Notes: generated by a model not told the origin, from the sequence alone. A stretch of 64,000 nucleotides of DNA from Chaetoderma sp. LZ-2023a (GCA_034401795.1 JAVVLW010001442.1:1-64000), one strand, 5' to 3'; positions 24,822 to 44,222 are shown, counted from the first letter of the stretch. Numbers and translations: made by a program.

Positions 24822-25829
24822 ACGCAATACACTCTGCCAAACTAGTAGCAACCAAATGTCTGTCACTTTTCGTTTTTTCAGATCACGGTTCTTCCTTTAT
24901 CTTTTCGAAACACTGTGTTCACTTTCTGTCTAATTCTGTGGCATGCCGATGGTTGGCTTCTTAATCCTTCACGTCTTATCTCAATACCTGGCTTTCAATC
25001 TCATGGGAAGCCTGTGTTTGTTACATATCGACTTTTCTAACTTTGTACACAACAAAGCACGCTTTCATTGTCATCCCGCATTACTTTCTTTAATGAACAA
25101 CTTGCTACACAAATCATTCTCCATCATACTCTCAAACATATAAGAGATCTTTTGTACTTTTTCCTGACGAATAGGGCAGAAACACTAGCCATTGCCTGCC
25201 GTAGATTACCTTCAGCAAACCAGAAGTGCTAGAAATCAGGCCCGTACACTATGTGTATCGTACATCCACTAGGTCAGCGATTTGATTTCTGCCAAAGAAT
25301 TTTAATGACCCAAATATATGTGATGTTCATTGTTGTTAACCGCAACACCAAGGCTCCCACATTCAAAAAGGCCACGCGTAAATAATGGTCCGAGAACACG
25401 GTAGGCGTATTCCTGTTTGTGTATACTGGCATGCCGAAATAACCGGTAGCGTATGAAACGTCTGGAAGCACAGCCCTATGTATTGACAGTACTGGAAACG
25501 AATTCTAGAAACCGTATTATAAGTTTCAGTTCTGTTGAACCAGTTCGCTTTCAATGATACCAGCGTTACCATAGTGAACACCAATGTCTGCCTTATTCGT
25601 TCATGTATTTGATTAAAAAAATACAAGGGAATGTTTGCTCAATAGAGACGAAAGGGTCGTCTCTTCCGGCATGAATATGCCAGAACACCGACAATAGCTA
25701 ACACAGAAACAATTCCTGTTAACCAATTACACTCAAGGAAGCCCGCGGTAGAAAGTCTAACTAACTATAATTATCTTTATCTCTTTAGTGAATAAATTTG
25801 GTAAAGAAAATCTAAATATTTGCTTACCG
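24822..25829. other. No recognisable feature
   Basis: No domain, repeat family or RNA gene recognised. Two overlapping minus-strand frames of 65-87 codons near 25274-25626 have no recognised content. Confidence 0.45.
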
Positions 25830-25965
25830 AATGTCCATTCCCAAGCCAAGAATAGGGTATTGTGAAAATTTTCCAGTGGAATGACTGGTGGGTTTATCAA
25901 GTGAGTCATTCCAGTGGTAAATTTTCAAGAAATAGTAGTCTCTTGGCCTGTGAATAAACATTTAG
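25830..25965. repeat. Fold-back repeat, family Y
   Basis: A clean example: CAGTGGAATGACT (about 25873) pairs with AGTCATTCCAGTGG (about 25904), with outer arms that include ATTCCCAAGCCAAGA and TCTTGGCCTGTGAAT. The family is also seen at 8170-9130 and 54765-55540. Confidence 0.7.
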
Positions 25966-26369
25966 AAAAGACAACTGAAGAGAGCGGTTAGTTTTGGCTG
26001 TCTTCAGCATGAACGGGATAAAACATTGAGGTAGGCGTCGACACACGGTCATATAGTCTAGTGTTTCATCTCCTACTAGAATGAACCTAATGAATCCAAC
26101 AACGGGATCGATTCCTGTCTCCAGCATTAGGGAACACTGGAGAATGGCGGAGATAAACATTAAACTCAACTTAACCTCAACATCGTTGAGGTGACACAAG
26201 GAAAATAACTCAAGATACATAAATATGGTCATTAGACAGATCCATTTCTATCTCTGCCTCGGCCACTTCTAGCTAAGCGCCGCCCCATTTCTAAGAGTGT
26301 CGGAATCGATTTATATACATTGAAACCCAAATTCTCAAAATCCGATTCTTGAGGTAATTATACAGATAA

Positions 26370-26610
26370 ACGGTTGACTATTTTGACATTAATTCAACTG
26401 GAAGCTGTTGCTGGCACTTATTCGAATTAGTTACAAAATATTCAACATAATGTTTATTAAATAGTAAATTTAGCAAATACATACAATTTGTACACTTGGT
26501 GGACTTTTCAATGTCCATGGCAGAGCTAGATGCGTCACTATATATAGTGACGTCAGCCTACATGTGACGTAATTGAATATAACGTCGCACAATTGAGTGA
26601 CAGGTCCGAT
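26370..26610 (+). mobile_element. Fold-back MITE-like repeat, family X
   Basis: Contains TTGACTATTTTGACATTAA, the GGAAGCTGTTGCTGGC centre, TTAGTTACAAAATATTCAAC and TTTATTAAATAG, then a CRE-like and palindromic tail. It ends in GACAGGTCC (about 26600), the reverse complement of the left end seen in the 19.7-kb copy. The GC-richer head may extend left to about 26240. Confidence 0.6.
26533..26552. repeat. Perfect 20-bp palindrome
   Basis: CGTCACTATATATAGTGACG is self-complementary and is followed directly by TCA, giving a TGACGTCA octamer. It lies in the tail of the family X copy. Confidence 0.85.
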
Positions 26611-27012
26611 CATTCCGTTATCCGTGTACTCACCGCTTGATTGAAATACAGGAAAGTACACATACAATTACTCTGCCCATGCCCATGGTGGTGGTCGTCG
26701 TTGTCTTCGTGGTAGTCGTCATCATCGTCAGCATGAGCAGTGGTTTTGTCACGTTCAACATTACCGCATTTCCATTATTGCTGCTAACAAAGGTGTTGGA
26801 AGATGGAGGGGACAATGAGCGGGCGGGCCTATCTACCAGTTTAAAATAGCGATGGGACAAAAATACATAACTTTTCCAACTCACTTTTTGAGTGTATAAA
26901 ACTGAAATTCCATATTTACCCACCAAAAATGTAGAGGAAGTCGTCTCAGAAAATCAAGATTTCTAAATATTACAAGTGAAAGACCCCCGTATCGCCCAGT
27001 TTGATATGGTAT

Positions 27013-27038
27013 TACACGCACGCACGCACGCACACACA

Positions 27039-27091
<53 letters not shown>

Positions 27092-27190
27092 GCACACACG
27101 CACGTACACCTACACACACACACACGCACGCATGCACGCACGCAGGCACGCAGGCACGCACACGCGCACGCGCACGCGCACACACACACC
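27013..27190. repeat. (CA)n / (CACG)n microsatellite
   Basis: CACGCACG units flank a pure CA run (about 27030-27087), followed by mixed CACG, CAGG and CGCGCA units. The Thr-His and Cys-Val frames are repeat products. Confidence 0.97.
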
Positions 27191-34478
<7,288 letters not shown>

Positions 34479-34989
34479 TGCAATGATATACTTATTAACT
34501 TGCTCTACGTATTAATGGCAGAGTAATACTCAAAGAAAAACTCTTAAATTCTTAACCTTAAAGACAGAGCTAGACATAATCTAGTAATGAATGATACTTA
34601 AACCTGGATTTGACTACCAATCAAGACGATACAGCAGATGGGTTCTATGCATGCCAATATCGATGGTATCCACCAACTTTCTTTTTTAGCTATGACAACG
34701 CCAGTGGGCTTAACCTTTGTATTCTTATGATTCATGTTAAATGGCTAGCAATAATGTGACCAATTGTAAAATGAAGGAATCTATCCTACCAGTTGAAGTG
34801 TGTCCTCTGATATTGAATCCAGTAATTTAAAAGAGAATCAATCATTCAACAATACCGACATAGTCATGCGTGCTGCCATTATAATACAAGTATATTGTCA
34901 TGTTGAGAGGCATGACATGTTTCTCACATTTTACATGTTCCGCAATTACCAACCACGAAGCACTATAAAAGATGTGTGATACACTGTCC

Positions 34990-35290
34990 GCTATATGTAA
35001 AAGTCGGTCAGCAAAGATGGTCCATGCATGGTCATGTGCTAAGGATGCCAGAAACACACACCATCACAGAGAGCCTTGGAATTCGCCAGACTCGGAGCCA
35101 GCAGATACGAAGCCAGGAGAGGACGTCCTTGCATAAATCTGATAAGCGTGATATGAGCTGACATCAAGAAACCAGGACTCGGTATGCTCAAGTCAGGAAT
35201 GGGCATGAGGAAGCTAAGGATTTTGGCATAAGACAGGACACCGTGGGCAAAGGCGAGGAAGGACCGATTGCAGCTGTATGATGTTCCTAC
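34990..35290 (+). pseudogene. LINE ORF2 C-terminal remnant
   Basis: The frame from about 34990 encodes RWSMHGHVLRMPE, the RRW..GH(V/I)LRM motif found after the RT domain in several LINE clades. A frameshift near 35100 leads to a second frame (from 35121) starting GRPCINLISVI and including ADIKKPGLGMLKSGMG and a KAR-KDR segment, which matches the usual GRP....W...I..D.........A.DR..W end of these proteins. That frame carries TGA and TAA stops. No RT catalytic motif remains. It is a decayed, truncated copy. Confidence 0.65.
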
Positions 35291-35999
35291 TACTACAGCC
35301 GCAGAATACAGTAATCATGCATAGCCAGATGTCGAGTGCAGTGGGCCTGAGATATTGTCTACGGAAATGTTTTTCAATGTTCCCAACTCTCAATTTCTTT
35401 TCCAAATGTACTATTTTTCTGAAGGAGGTATTTCCCTAGTGATACATACTCTATTGGCTGCTTACTGTTGCAGACCAGACAATGCGGTGGCAAGCATAAT
35501 GCGAATTGGAGAATGAAAGGTAATGCCCTTATCCATTTAACACATAATACTGCTAAAAGACAAGCATCATGGATTTTTAATGAGCAGCTGCTGTCAAAGG
35601 ATATTCCTCATTTCTACAATGATTTTTGAAAATGTCAATCCTATCATAGCTAGTTTAGTGCGACAAAGAGAGAATGATTCAACTGGAAAGGCCATAGATT
35701 CAGGAATACGTGTATGATGACAAGATGCTAAACCACCTCGTTATATTAACTAACGCGCACATGAATTATGAAATATATGGGAACGTGTTGTAGTCCATGG
35801 TACAGTCGTTTAAGCTTAAAGTCAGGCATCAATTTCTAGCAACTTGTCGTAAATACAATTTGATTCTTTCACCTGGTATTCAGTTTATGCATGCACAGGT
35901 TGCGAAGGATTATGAATGTCTGGTCAATGTTCTGATTACGATTTCAGAGATATCATACATCGGCACAATATGCAGATGTCACTCAAGGTTATGACGGCA

Positions 36000-36345
36000 T
36001 AATCAATTACGTCAAATGTTAGATGGTATTACAATCAATATGCATAATGAATGACATATCTAGCTCCGTCGTGAACATTGACAACTTCGACAAGTGATGG
36101 ATTTGCCATTTAATAAACATTCTGTTTAACATTTTGCAGCTAATCGGTCTAGTCGCTGTCGGTGGCGTAGACAGCAACATCGACAAGTGTAATAAGTTGC
36201 AAAATATTCAACAGCACTGGCTTACCTGTGTGTTTATCCTGAAAATGAGATATTGTGAAGCCATGGTTCGAGGAATGTAAATCAATTTCAACACCCTGAA
36301 AGTAATGGGCGGGGATTGGTTAGAAATGGGTGGGGTATATCTAAA
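36000..36345 (-). mobile_element. Fold-back MITE-like repeat, family X (reverse copy)
   Basis: In reverse orientation: tail with ACGGCATAATCAATTACGTC (about 36013), CCATTTAATAAACATTCTG (about 36107), the fold-back (GTTTAACATTTTGCAG and TTGCAAAATATTCAACAGC), then the head with GGGCGGGGATTGGTTAG (about 36308). Strongly diverged. Confidence 0.5.
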
Positions 36346-37099
36346 ATTGGAATCCTCTATTGAAATGAGTCCATCGTATATTCCAGAAGTATTTCTGGAA
36401 GATATCAGCAATTTTGGTGACGAGCAGGGTTTTATATTGATACAAATGAGGATGATAGGAAGGGTGTGATGTAGACAAGAGGCCGTCCCAATTCCTTACA
36501 GTGTTGGTACATGTGTCAAGGAGATACGAGGACAGAAGGTGCGAGTTCTCAAAATGGTTTTATTAGGACTCCATATAGTAGAACGTATGTATTGATCTTG
36601 AAGGTAGTGAGATATTTTGATTGCACCATGAATTTATGAATAGTTATATGCCAATGGGTTCTTCCTTTTGTGGCTTATACTGAACCAGTGATGGGCGGAC
36701 AGTGATGGGTATGTAGTTAACGTAGAGTTTGGTGATTTTTCTTGAGAGTGATTATCCAAGCGGGTAAACCTTATTCTGGATGCTTCCAAACTGGTCATTC
36801 ATATGATATCTTCTCTGCTTAGTCTCAACATTTGCATGTTTGAAGAGTACTGTTTGGTCATAGCTTGTGAAAAGACGCAGCTCGAAAGTTACGTCAGAAT
36901 ACGTGAATTGGATAATATTCCCAATTCCCGTATTCTTTCCATTAATTTGATGGATACTAGTACACGGTTTTGTTAAAAAAAGATGTGAGAAAAATTATTT
37001 TTGTTGATATGCAGATACCAGAAATTTGACAGATACCATCAACTCAAATGTTATTGATACACATCTGCACCGGCCACGCTGTTGGAGTTATCAGTGGGT

Positions 37100-37628
37100 G
37101 TGTTCCGACGTACGAAACAGGTATGATAGCTCCAAACTATTCAGAATACAGCAGCACGAATAATCTCACGCCAGGCAAAAGATGCACACATCACTCCGAT
37201 TCTCCATAAGCTTCACTGGTTGCCAATTGCTCAACGTATCCAATTTAAAATCCTCTGTCTAGCTTACCAGTGTGTCTCAGGAACTGCACCTACATACCTT
37301 TCTGCATTAGTCGAGCCATACCAACCAACCCGGTCACTTAGATCCCTAAACAAGCAAATGCTCAAAATCCCAAAATACAAAATGAATTCATACGGCTTTA
37401 GAACATTTTCTTTCTCGGCCGCCACTGAATGGAACAACCTCCCTATTCATCTAAAATTGTCAAAAAATCTTACAACATTCAAATCAAATCTTAAAACTCA
37501 TCTCTTTAAACAAGCGTACCAGAATTTAAATTAATGTTTATATTATCATTTCATTGTCTTGCGCTACGAGCATGCTTGCGTGGAGTTTGGCGCGTTATAA
37601 ATTCACTTATTATTATTATTATTATTAT
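37100..37628 (+). mobile_element. 5'-truncated CR1/L2-like LINE with intact 3' end
   Basis: The frame from about 37130 to 37534 encodes the conserved C-terminus of CR1/L2-group ORF2 proteins: an IQNTAARIISR segment, HKLHWLPIAQRIQFKILCL, a YQCVSGTAPTYL segment, YGFRTFSFSAATEWNNLP and FKSNLKTHLF. The stop is TAA at 37532-37534. After it comes a short 3' UTR with GGCGCGTTATAAAT and a terminal (TTA)n tail (about 37606-37628), the typical 3' end used for target-primed insertion. The upstream frame is broken before about 37130 and the RT domain itself is absent. This is the least decayed LINE copy here. Confidence 0.85.
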
Positions 37629-38229
37629 ATAAATATCCTATATCCATCAAACTGAAGAACGATGGTTTTAGATCATACCTTGACATAGATTTGTTTTCAC
37701 GGCTTGACATATGCATTTGCCACCACAAACCACCCGCGCCACGTAGTCAGACATAGCTACAATCACAACGAATCACTTTAACAGCTACATTTACATAAAT
37801 ATATAGACGGTTTTTAAATGCTGCTTTGCACATGTCATGCGTAGAAATCTATGCATCTGCCTGGCAATGCCTTGAAGACACATTAACGGACTAATTGTCT
37901 ATTTGGTGTTTTCTATTGACGACCGAGTAGATGATTGTTCGAGAAAAGACCCCCACATAGAAAGACAATGACGCCATTCAGTGGAATGCATTTAAAGCAA
38001 CAGCGACAGTAGTGTGATTATTTTCCTTTTGCCAACAGATTTGGTCAAATATATTGATATTGTAGACATCAGCAGATTAGTGCAAAGCCAGGATAAAGAT
38101 GGGCGTTCGATAGCGGAAATCTCAAGGAAATCAAGTACACCAAGCTTATGAATTAATGACGTAAGTATTTACATTTATACACATGAAATACATGTGTAGC
38201 AATACCAAAGCACCAATGGAATATGTTAG

Positions 38230-38320
38230 ATACGTCGAAGCTTATTAGATCGGAACTTGCTGTTACCCACGACAGCAACAGTTGCCAATTAAACAAAATT
38301 CAAGATATTCAACAGACTAG
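38230..38320. repeat. Possible fragment of fold-back family X
   Basis: GAACTTGCTGTTACC and GACAGCAACAGTTGCC form the hairpin centre, and AAGATATTCAACAG resembles the right arm. Only the central part is recognisable. Confidence 0.3.
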
Positions 38321-39124
38321 TGTTTCTTTTTTCATTAATCAAGTTTGGGTTCTTTAGATTGAAATGGTTAGTCTGGTCAATGTGCTATAGAACTTCGTCT
38401 TGTTGCGCTAATGTATTCTAAATCATGTCAGGATGATGTCTACATCGTGTACAGCAACGATTAGAGTCCATCTATCTCTCATTTAGTCATCGGTGCCTTC
38501 TCATTTGTCTTCTGGGAGTCATGCCGAATTTATCATGAATAATGCTCTCTTGCACAGATTATGTAGAACTACTCAGATATCTGACGACAACGTGGTAGTA
38601 TCACGTGTTATGGCATTCCGGAAAATGCGATCAGAAACATGCCGCCATTTCAATAGCCGGCAGGCAGAACATGCAGAAGTTAGGTGCACAGCAGTGTATT
38701 TATAATAACTATGTTAGATAACATGTCACGCTCTAAGTGTATTAGCTGATTAATTTTAACTTGTGCAGAGCACGTTATATGATTAGGATGATCGGTGGAA
38801 TCATTGCACATGCACCATGTAATGATTAAATCAACATATTTGATTAACAAATCATAATGGAATATTACACCGGCATGCAACCTGTAAAGTACCATTCACA
38901 CTCTGAGCAAGTAATGAGTTTCCTGCTCATAGGGTCTACGGGAAGTGGACAAGAGGCAAGAAAGCAAATGTCAATTAGATATGTGTCAACACACCTCTCT
39001 CTATCACCCTGATTATTCAATAAGTTGTTCCGATGCCTTGACTTCATGATTTAATATGAATATATCTCATTAATATTAGACAGTGTTAAACATAATGATA
39101 ATTTTATGACAGTGTGCTTGACAA

Positions 39125-39252
39125 ACGACGACGACGATGACGACAACGGCGGCGTCGGCGGGGGCGAAGACAACGACGACGACGCGGCCACGGACGACAA
39201 AGACAACGACGATGACGACGACGACGACGAAGACGACGATGACGACGACGAC
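39125..39252. repeat. (GAC)n trinucleotide repeat
   Basis: Imperfect GAC/GAT/GGC units over about 128 bp. One plus-strand frame starting at 39107 reads mostly Asp, and the complement reads Val or Arg, as expected from the repeat alone. Confidence 0.95.
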
Positions 39253-39666
39253 TATCCACCCACCCCACTTTAGATGACCAGAGGCCCAAAAGAGTATTCT
39301 CATACAAAATAGAACCTGAGTTGTCCTGAGACCAGTGAGGTATGCGCTATTCTAGGGCACCAGGCCGTCGCTGCTATAGAAAATGGAAGCACGGTTTGTG
39401 AGATGGTTAACGGTTATAGGAGAGAGGATTAAAGATTTCTTGAGCTAAGGCGGGCTAGATGTGGAGATTTGATTGTTTCCTTATGGCTTAACAATCGAAT
39501 ATTTATGATATGATAAATATAATGCAACACAAATACAAAAGTTATACATGGGAGAAGAAGTTCAGCATTCCGAACCTGAGCTATGAGGTAATGAACCTTG
39601 ATTATGTTATCTGAAGTATGGTCAGTATGCAGATGCCTTGTTACATTGAAGCTAGGTATAATGACT

Positions 39667-39892
39667 GATTAGCTGAACAGGCTGGCTATCTAGACGAATT
39701 GATTATCAAGACCAGCTGATTATCCAATCTGGCTGATTATCCAAACCGGCTGATTATCTAGACCAGCTGAATATCCAGACAGGGTGATTATCTGGGAAGG
39801 CGAATTATCCAGAAAGGCTGATTATCCAGTCCAGCTGATTATCCAGACCGACTGATTTTCCAGATCAGCTGAAAAAACTGGGCCGGCTGAAG
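39667..39892 (+). repeat. 17-bp minisatellite, about 13 units
   Basis: Tandem imperfect copies of GATTATCCAGACCAGCT. Units begin at 39667, 39684, 39701 and every 17 bp thereafter; outer units are more diverged. There are no spacers, so it is not a CRISPR array, and 17 is not a multiple of three, so it does not encode a protein repeat. Confidence 0.92.
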
Positions 39893-40639
39893 CTCCAGTA
39901 CACCTTTGTGACTGATCTGATAAATATCTTTAGCATTTCTTGAATGGAGATAGCATCTCAAAGTTAATAGAGGCATGTTTAGTGATCAGAGTTCGTACTA
40001 GTTACTTAGAGTTAATTTAGGACTCCTCCGATAGTGTATCTCTACCGTTTGAACATGCACACTAGGCATCATAGCTGATGTTGAACTTCGTAGTTATCGT
40101 TTACCTTCTGAATCCAGACAGTCCGTGAAGGCGAATACTCAATGATTCTTGTATTTTCCCTATTTAAAATTACTTTAAACTGGGCATGTAGATTAATACA
40201 CTATCCTGGTAACTCTCACCATACATCGTGTAGTAGGCCGCTTAGCACCATAATATACAGCTCCTCTGTCAGTAGTGCCATCCGGGGACTGTAATGGCAA
40301 CGCAGACTACCAATTACACGGCTGAACACATATTGAGATCGTGACGAAACACTATGATGTGTTGCATCGTCAGAAAAGAGAATATCATGGCAATATAACA
40401 AGGGATGTATATTGCACACCGTACAGTGGCAGAGGCATTAAGTGGCATAACCTTAAGCAGACGTTACTTTTGACAGTCCACCAAGCACTCACATTAAAGG
40501 CAATAGATTCCATTCAGGTATTTTACGGATGACGGTAGTTTTACTAGCATATGAGCTTTTGACTTATCCGTTTTCCATGCAAACATCTCCACGCATTGTT
40601 TGCGCTTTGAAGTTTAAACTTACTGGAAAACGTGCGCGT

Positions 40640-40705
40640 ATATATAAATGTCTGCGCATGTCAGTGTGTGCACGGTTGTGTGCGCGTTTGTGCGAGCATA
40701 CTTGG
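40640..40705 (+). repeat. Left end of duplication copy B, cut off by the LTR element
   Basis: Short TA run followed by a GT/GC-rich stretch ending GCATACTTGG. It resembles 1195-1248 in block A, ending TCATACTTGC. The continuation of block B is found after the LTR element at 49123. Confidence 0.6.
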
Positions 40706-42944
40706 TGTCGCGATCGGTCAAAATTCGCGATAAATCACTGCAGCAGTTTTTTCTCCATTTTCGCTACAATATTGTATGTAAATAGCTACGTGTGTGAAAG
40801 AAGTGTTGGCGCTTGGAGTAGCGGTGTGTGTGTCTTTGTTGACAGGAAAGCGCTTGGGTTGAGAATGAACTGCAAGGTGACGGGCATGATCATTTCCTAG
40901 TGCTTGGGACACTCGTTTGAAAGTCTGCCAGGTGTACGGTGTTCAAGTGTTTGCATCCTGATTGAATTTTGAACGGCGTATGTATAACCTTTCATATATA
41001 GTAATGTATGTGTTTTGAAGTCATATGTATTAGGAATACCGGATTGTAATCGTCATATATTTCTTATTCAACTGGATTATGTGAGTATTGATAAATTTAT
41101 ACGAAGTTTGTTTCTGTCAATCTATGATGTCATATAAGTATGTGTTTTCAAAATTGTTATTTTAGCCAGAACATGTCCAATAAGTTCTCCTCTTAAATTT
41201 ACGATGTTGTAATATGTAGCTTGTCAGTGTAGTAAGTTGTCGCTACAAAACATACCTATATCATGTCTACCTGTTCAAATATATTGTGTATTTAACCCTT
41301 ATCCTGCTGTATGTCTATCCTTAGCAAAATTCCTAGTACTTAGCATATTGTGTGTCTATTCTGAAGATAATGATACGGGAAGCTATTGCAAAATACATGA
41401 GCAATGAGTTCCAGTCTCGCTAGCTTTAAAATGAACATCATTTTATCGTTTACTCGTAGTATGGTTTTAGAGTCAGTCTGTTTGTGGAAAAGGGTTAATC
41501 AGTAAGATTATAAATGCATGTTGACGAGCGTTGTTCATTGTCATCCATATTTCTCGTCAATGTTGTTGTCATGTGTTAGTAAGTGTGGTTTACCCTATCG
41601 TAAACATATACTTTAACATGGTTATATTTGCATTGTAGTGTCCAGTCTGGGTCCGGACAGGCTGTGGTTTCCTGGTCGGAAGTCTTGTGTATTGGCTGGC
41701 GTGTGAGTAGAGCCAACCCTGTATAACGTGTGTGTCGTAAAATCACCTGCGAGTTGCACAGACTTGTCTATCGTCTCATCATCGTCGGCGTCGTCATTGT
41801 CATCTTCTCTGTCAACTATTAACATCTGTGAGTTGGGCAGACCTGTATTGTCGTGTCAACATCGTCGTCGCCATTATTGTCACCTTCTGAGTAATCCTGT
41901 TATTGTTTCGTCATCATCATCATCGTGGTCATTACCGTTAACCTCTGTGTCACATATTATCACCTGCCAGTTGCGCAGAAAGATTCGTCCGTATCGTGTC
42001 ATTACCGTCATTGTTGATATCGTCTTCAATTTCAAGAAACATTCGTCATTATTGTGTCATTGCTATCATTGCCATTATCGTCTTCATCGTCGTCAATTAC
42101 TAGAAACATTCGTCATTGTCGTGTCAGTACTATCATTGCTGTTGTCGTCTTCACCGTCTTCAAGTTGAACAAATATTCGTCATCATCGTGTCAGTACTAT
42201 CATTGCCGTCATCGTCTTCATCATCGTCAACTTCCATTCTTGTGCAATGATATTAGTGTCGTAATCGTCATCAACATCTATTAACAGTTAAACGTTTCGC
42301 TACAATATTTTTTGTAAATAGCTACGTGTGTGTGTAAGAAGTGTTGGCGCTTGGAGTAGCGGTGTGTGTGTCTTTGTTGAAAGGAATGCGTTTGGGTTGA
42401 GAATGAACTGCAAGGTGACGGGCATGATCATTTCCTAGTGCTCCCACCCACAAGTCCGTTTACATTTCCATAATTATTTGTATTGTATTAGTAGTTTATA
42501 TTGTGTATAGTATTGTCGATCTAGTTTTAATTTATATATAATTATGTTGTCTATCTAATACCTACGGTTATATATTATATATTGTGCGTACGTCCGTTAG
42601 TACTGCTGTGTACATTCTAAGGCGTAGTTGCTGGTGGTGTGCTAGCGTACGTTTGCTTATAAAATCGCGTGACCGGTTGTATTGTATGTAAATGAAGTGT
42701 GTGAACATATTGTGTGATTTGTATGTGAATCGTGTGTAAGCTGTGTGAACTGTGTGTGATTTATGCATGGATTATGTGTGGGTTGTGTCTGAATGGTGCA
42801 TGAATACGGAAGAACGTGTAAGCGAATGATTTGCTGTGTGCATGGCCTAAGTAGTATTTTATTTGTGATGTCATTTTGTGAATTGTTATTACATTTTTTT
42901 TAACTTTTTATCTGGCTGGACTTTTCCACTTAAGGATCGTGACA
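40706..42944 (+). repeat. 5' long terminal repeat
   Basis: Starts TGTCGCGATC and ends GATCGTGACA, inverted ends with one mismatch. Compared with the 3' LTR it has a very short GT tract (about 40824-40833) and an extra 148-bp segment (42295-42442) copied from its own 5' part. 41738-42280 is a degenerate array rich in CGTCATCATCGTC-like units. Confidence 0.92.
42295..42442 (+). repeat. Internal copy of the LTR 5' region inside the 5' LTR
   Basis: 148 bp nearly identical to 40759-40904, from TTTCGCTACAATATT to GATCATTTCCTAGTGCT. The 3' LTR has instead a short C-rich sequence (about 48608-48630). The segment thus arose in the 5' LTR after insertion, or was present only in one parental template. 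Confidence 0.9.
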
Positions 42945-42948
42945 TTTT

Positions 42949-42967
42949 TGGTGGAGATGCCGGGAAC
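42949..42967 (+). promoter_or_regulatory. Primer binding site candidate
   Basis: TGGTGGAGATGCCGGGAAC lies 4 bp after the 5' LTR and starts with TGG, the complement of the tRNA CCA end. The tRNA it would pair with was not identified. Confidence 0.65.
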
Positions 42968-43177
42968 AATTTTTTATTCTGTCAGCTCTTCAAGCACATA
43001 GTTTTCAAATGTTCTACGAAATGTGTTATTTTATTGAATCATGTTAAGATTCAAATGGGAATTTTTTAATAGTCATTGAGCAAATTAATAGCTTAGGCTA
43101 AATGTTATTGCACATAAATTGTATTGTACCTCTCTTACATTTGTTATAATTTACTGTATGTATGTTTCAGTGTAACA

Positions 43178-44222
43178 ATGGACCTTGCCAAGATTGTATT
43201 TCTTGGAAAAGAGCTTGGATATGCGGGAGAATCATTGCAGAAGTTTGTTGCCGATCAGGTCGCTATATAGAAAGAGGCAGGGCAAGCAAAGCTAGAGCGA
43301 GAGAAACGAGCACAGCAGAGAGAAGAGAAACAACAGCAGAGAGAAGTGAAACAACGGGAGAGAGGAACACGAACGTGAGAGAGAACGGGAGCATAAAAGT
43401 AAGTTTAAACTTCAGATTATTGAAAGGGAGTTAGAGCTAGAAAAACAAAGGAGAATGAACCAGTCACTAGAGATATAATATCAGGGAAAAACTCCTAACC
43501 ATTCATGTTTTATTCCCAAGGCTCTGAGGATGCCACCATTCGACAATAACAGTGACAATATAGATGCTTACTTACAGAGATTTGAGCGCAATGCTACATC
43601 ACAGGGATGGGATAAGTCACAATGGGCGACGTACCTTAGTACTCTCTTGAAGGGTAGAGCATTAGAAGTCTATTCCAGAATGGTGACAACAGACGCCGAT
43701 GACTACTCTGTGTTAAAGGCAGCTCTACCAAAACAGTATGATATGACTGAGGAGGGATTTCGTTGTAAATTCAGATCTGCTAAGATAGATTCAGGTGAGA
43801 CTTTTTCTCAATTCGTAATCCGGTTTGAGAATTATTTCATACGTTGAATTGAGCTGAGTAGTACGGAGAAAAGCTTTGAGGGTGTTAAGGATTTGCTCCT
43901 GAAGGAACAATTATTAAATATGGCTAATCGAGAACTTAATGTCTTTTTGAAGGAGAGAAACCCTAGCAGTGCAAGAGAGATGGCGACATTAGAAGAACAG
44001 TTTATAGATGCTAGAGGAGGACCAGAATCCTATCATAAACCGAATAAGGCACATAATCAGAATTTCGCAGGTAATAAATGTACACGTAATAAACCTAGGG
44101 GTAGCAAACACACGAATGATAGTAACAAAAAGCCTTTTATTTCTGTTAGTGATAGACGATGTTTTCTATGCTCCAGGGTTGGACACATAGCAAGAGAGTG
44201 GGCCAACAGACAGGTTAGGTAG
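43178..44222 (+). pseudogene. gag pseudogene with SCAN-like capsid and zinc knuckle
   Basis: Starts at ATG 43178 (MDLAKIVFLGKELGY...). A Glu/Arg/Gln-rich, probably helical stretch follows (about 43270-43450), then the capsid region from about 43500 (PKALRMPPFDNNSDNIDAYL). The C-terminal capsid part (about 43800-44010) includes LLLKEQLLNMANRELNVFL followed by ERNPSSAREMATLEEQF, which matches the helix-3 to helix-5 pattern of SCAN domains. Near the end lies a CCHC-type knuckle (44159-44200): CFLC, G-H in register, but the last Cys is Trp. Breaks: TAG at 43268ff, frame change near 43365, TAA at 43476-43478, TGA at 43845-43847. Gag would form the particle and bind element RNA; this copy cannot. 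Confidence 0.8.

Noticed and set aside
24511..24832. Ser-Leu and Arg-Glu frames over the (CT)n tract
   Set aside because: They are produced by the dinucleotide repeat; similar frames over CA, GT and TA runs were left out for the same reason.
39667..39892. Regular short repeats resembling a CRISPR array
   Set aside because: The units are directly adjacent without spacers, they vary, and the DNA is from an animal.
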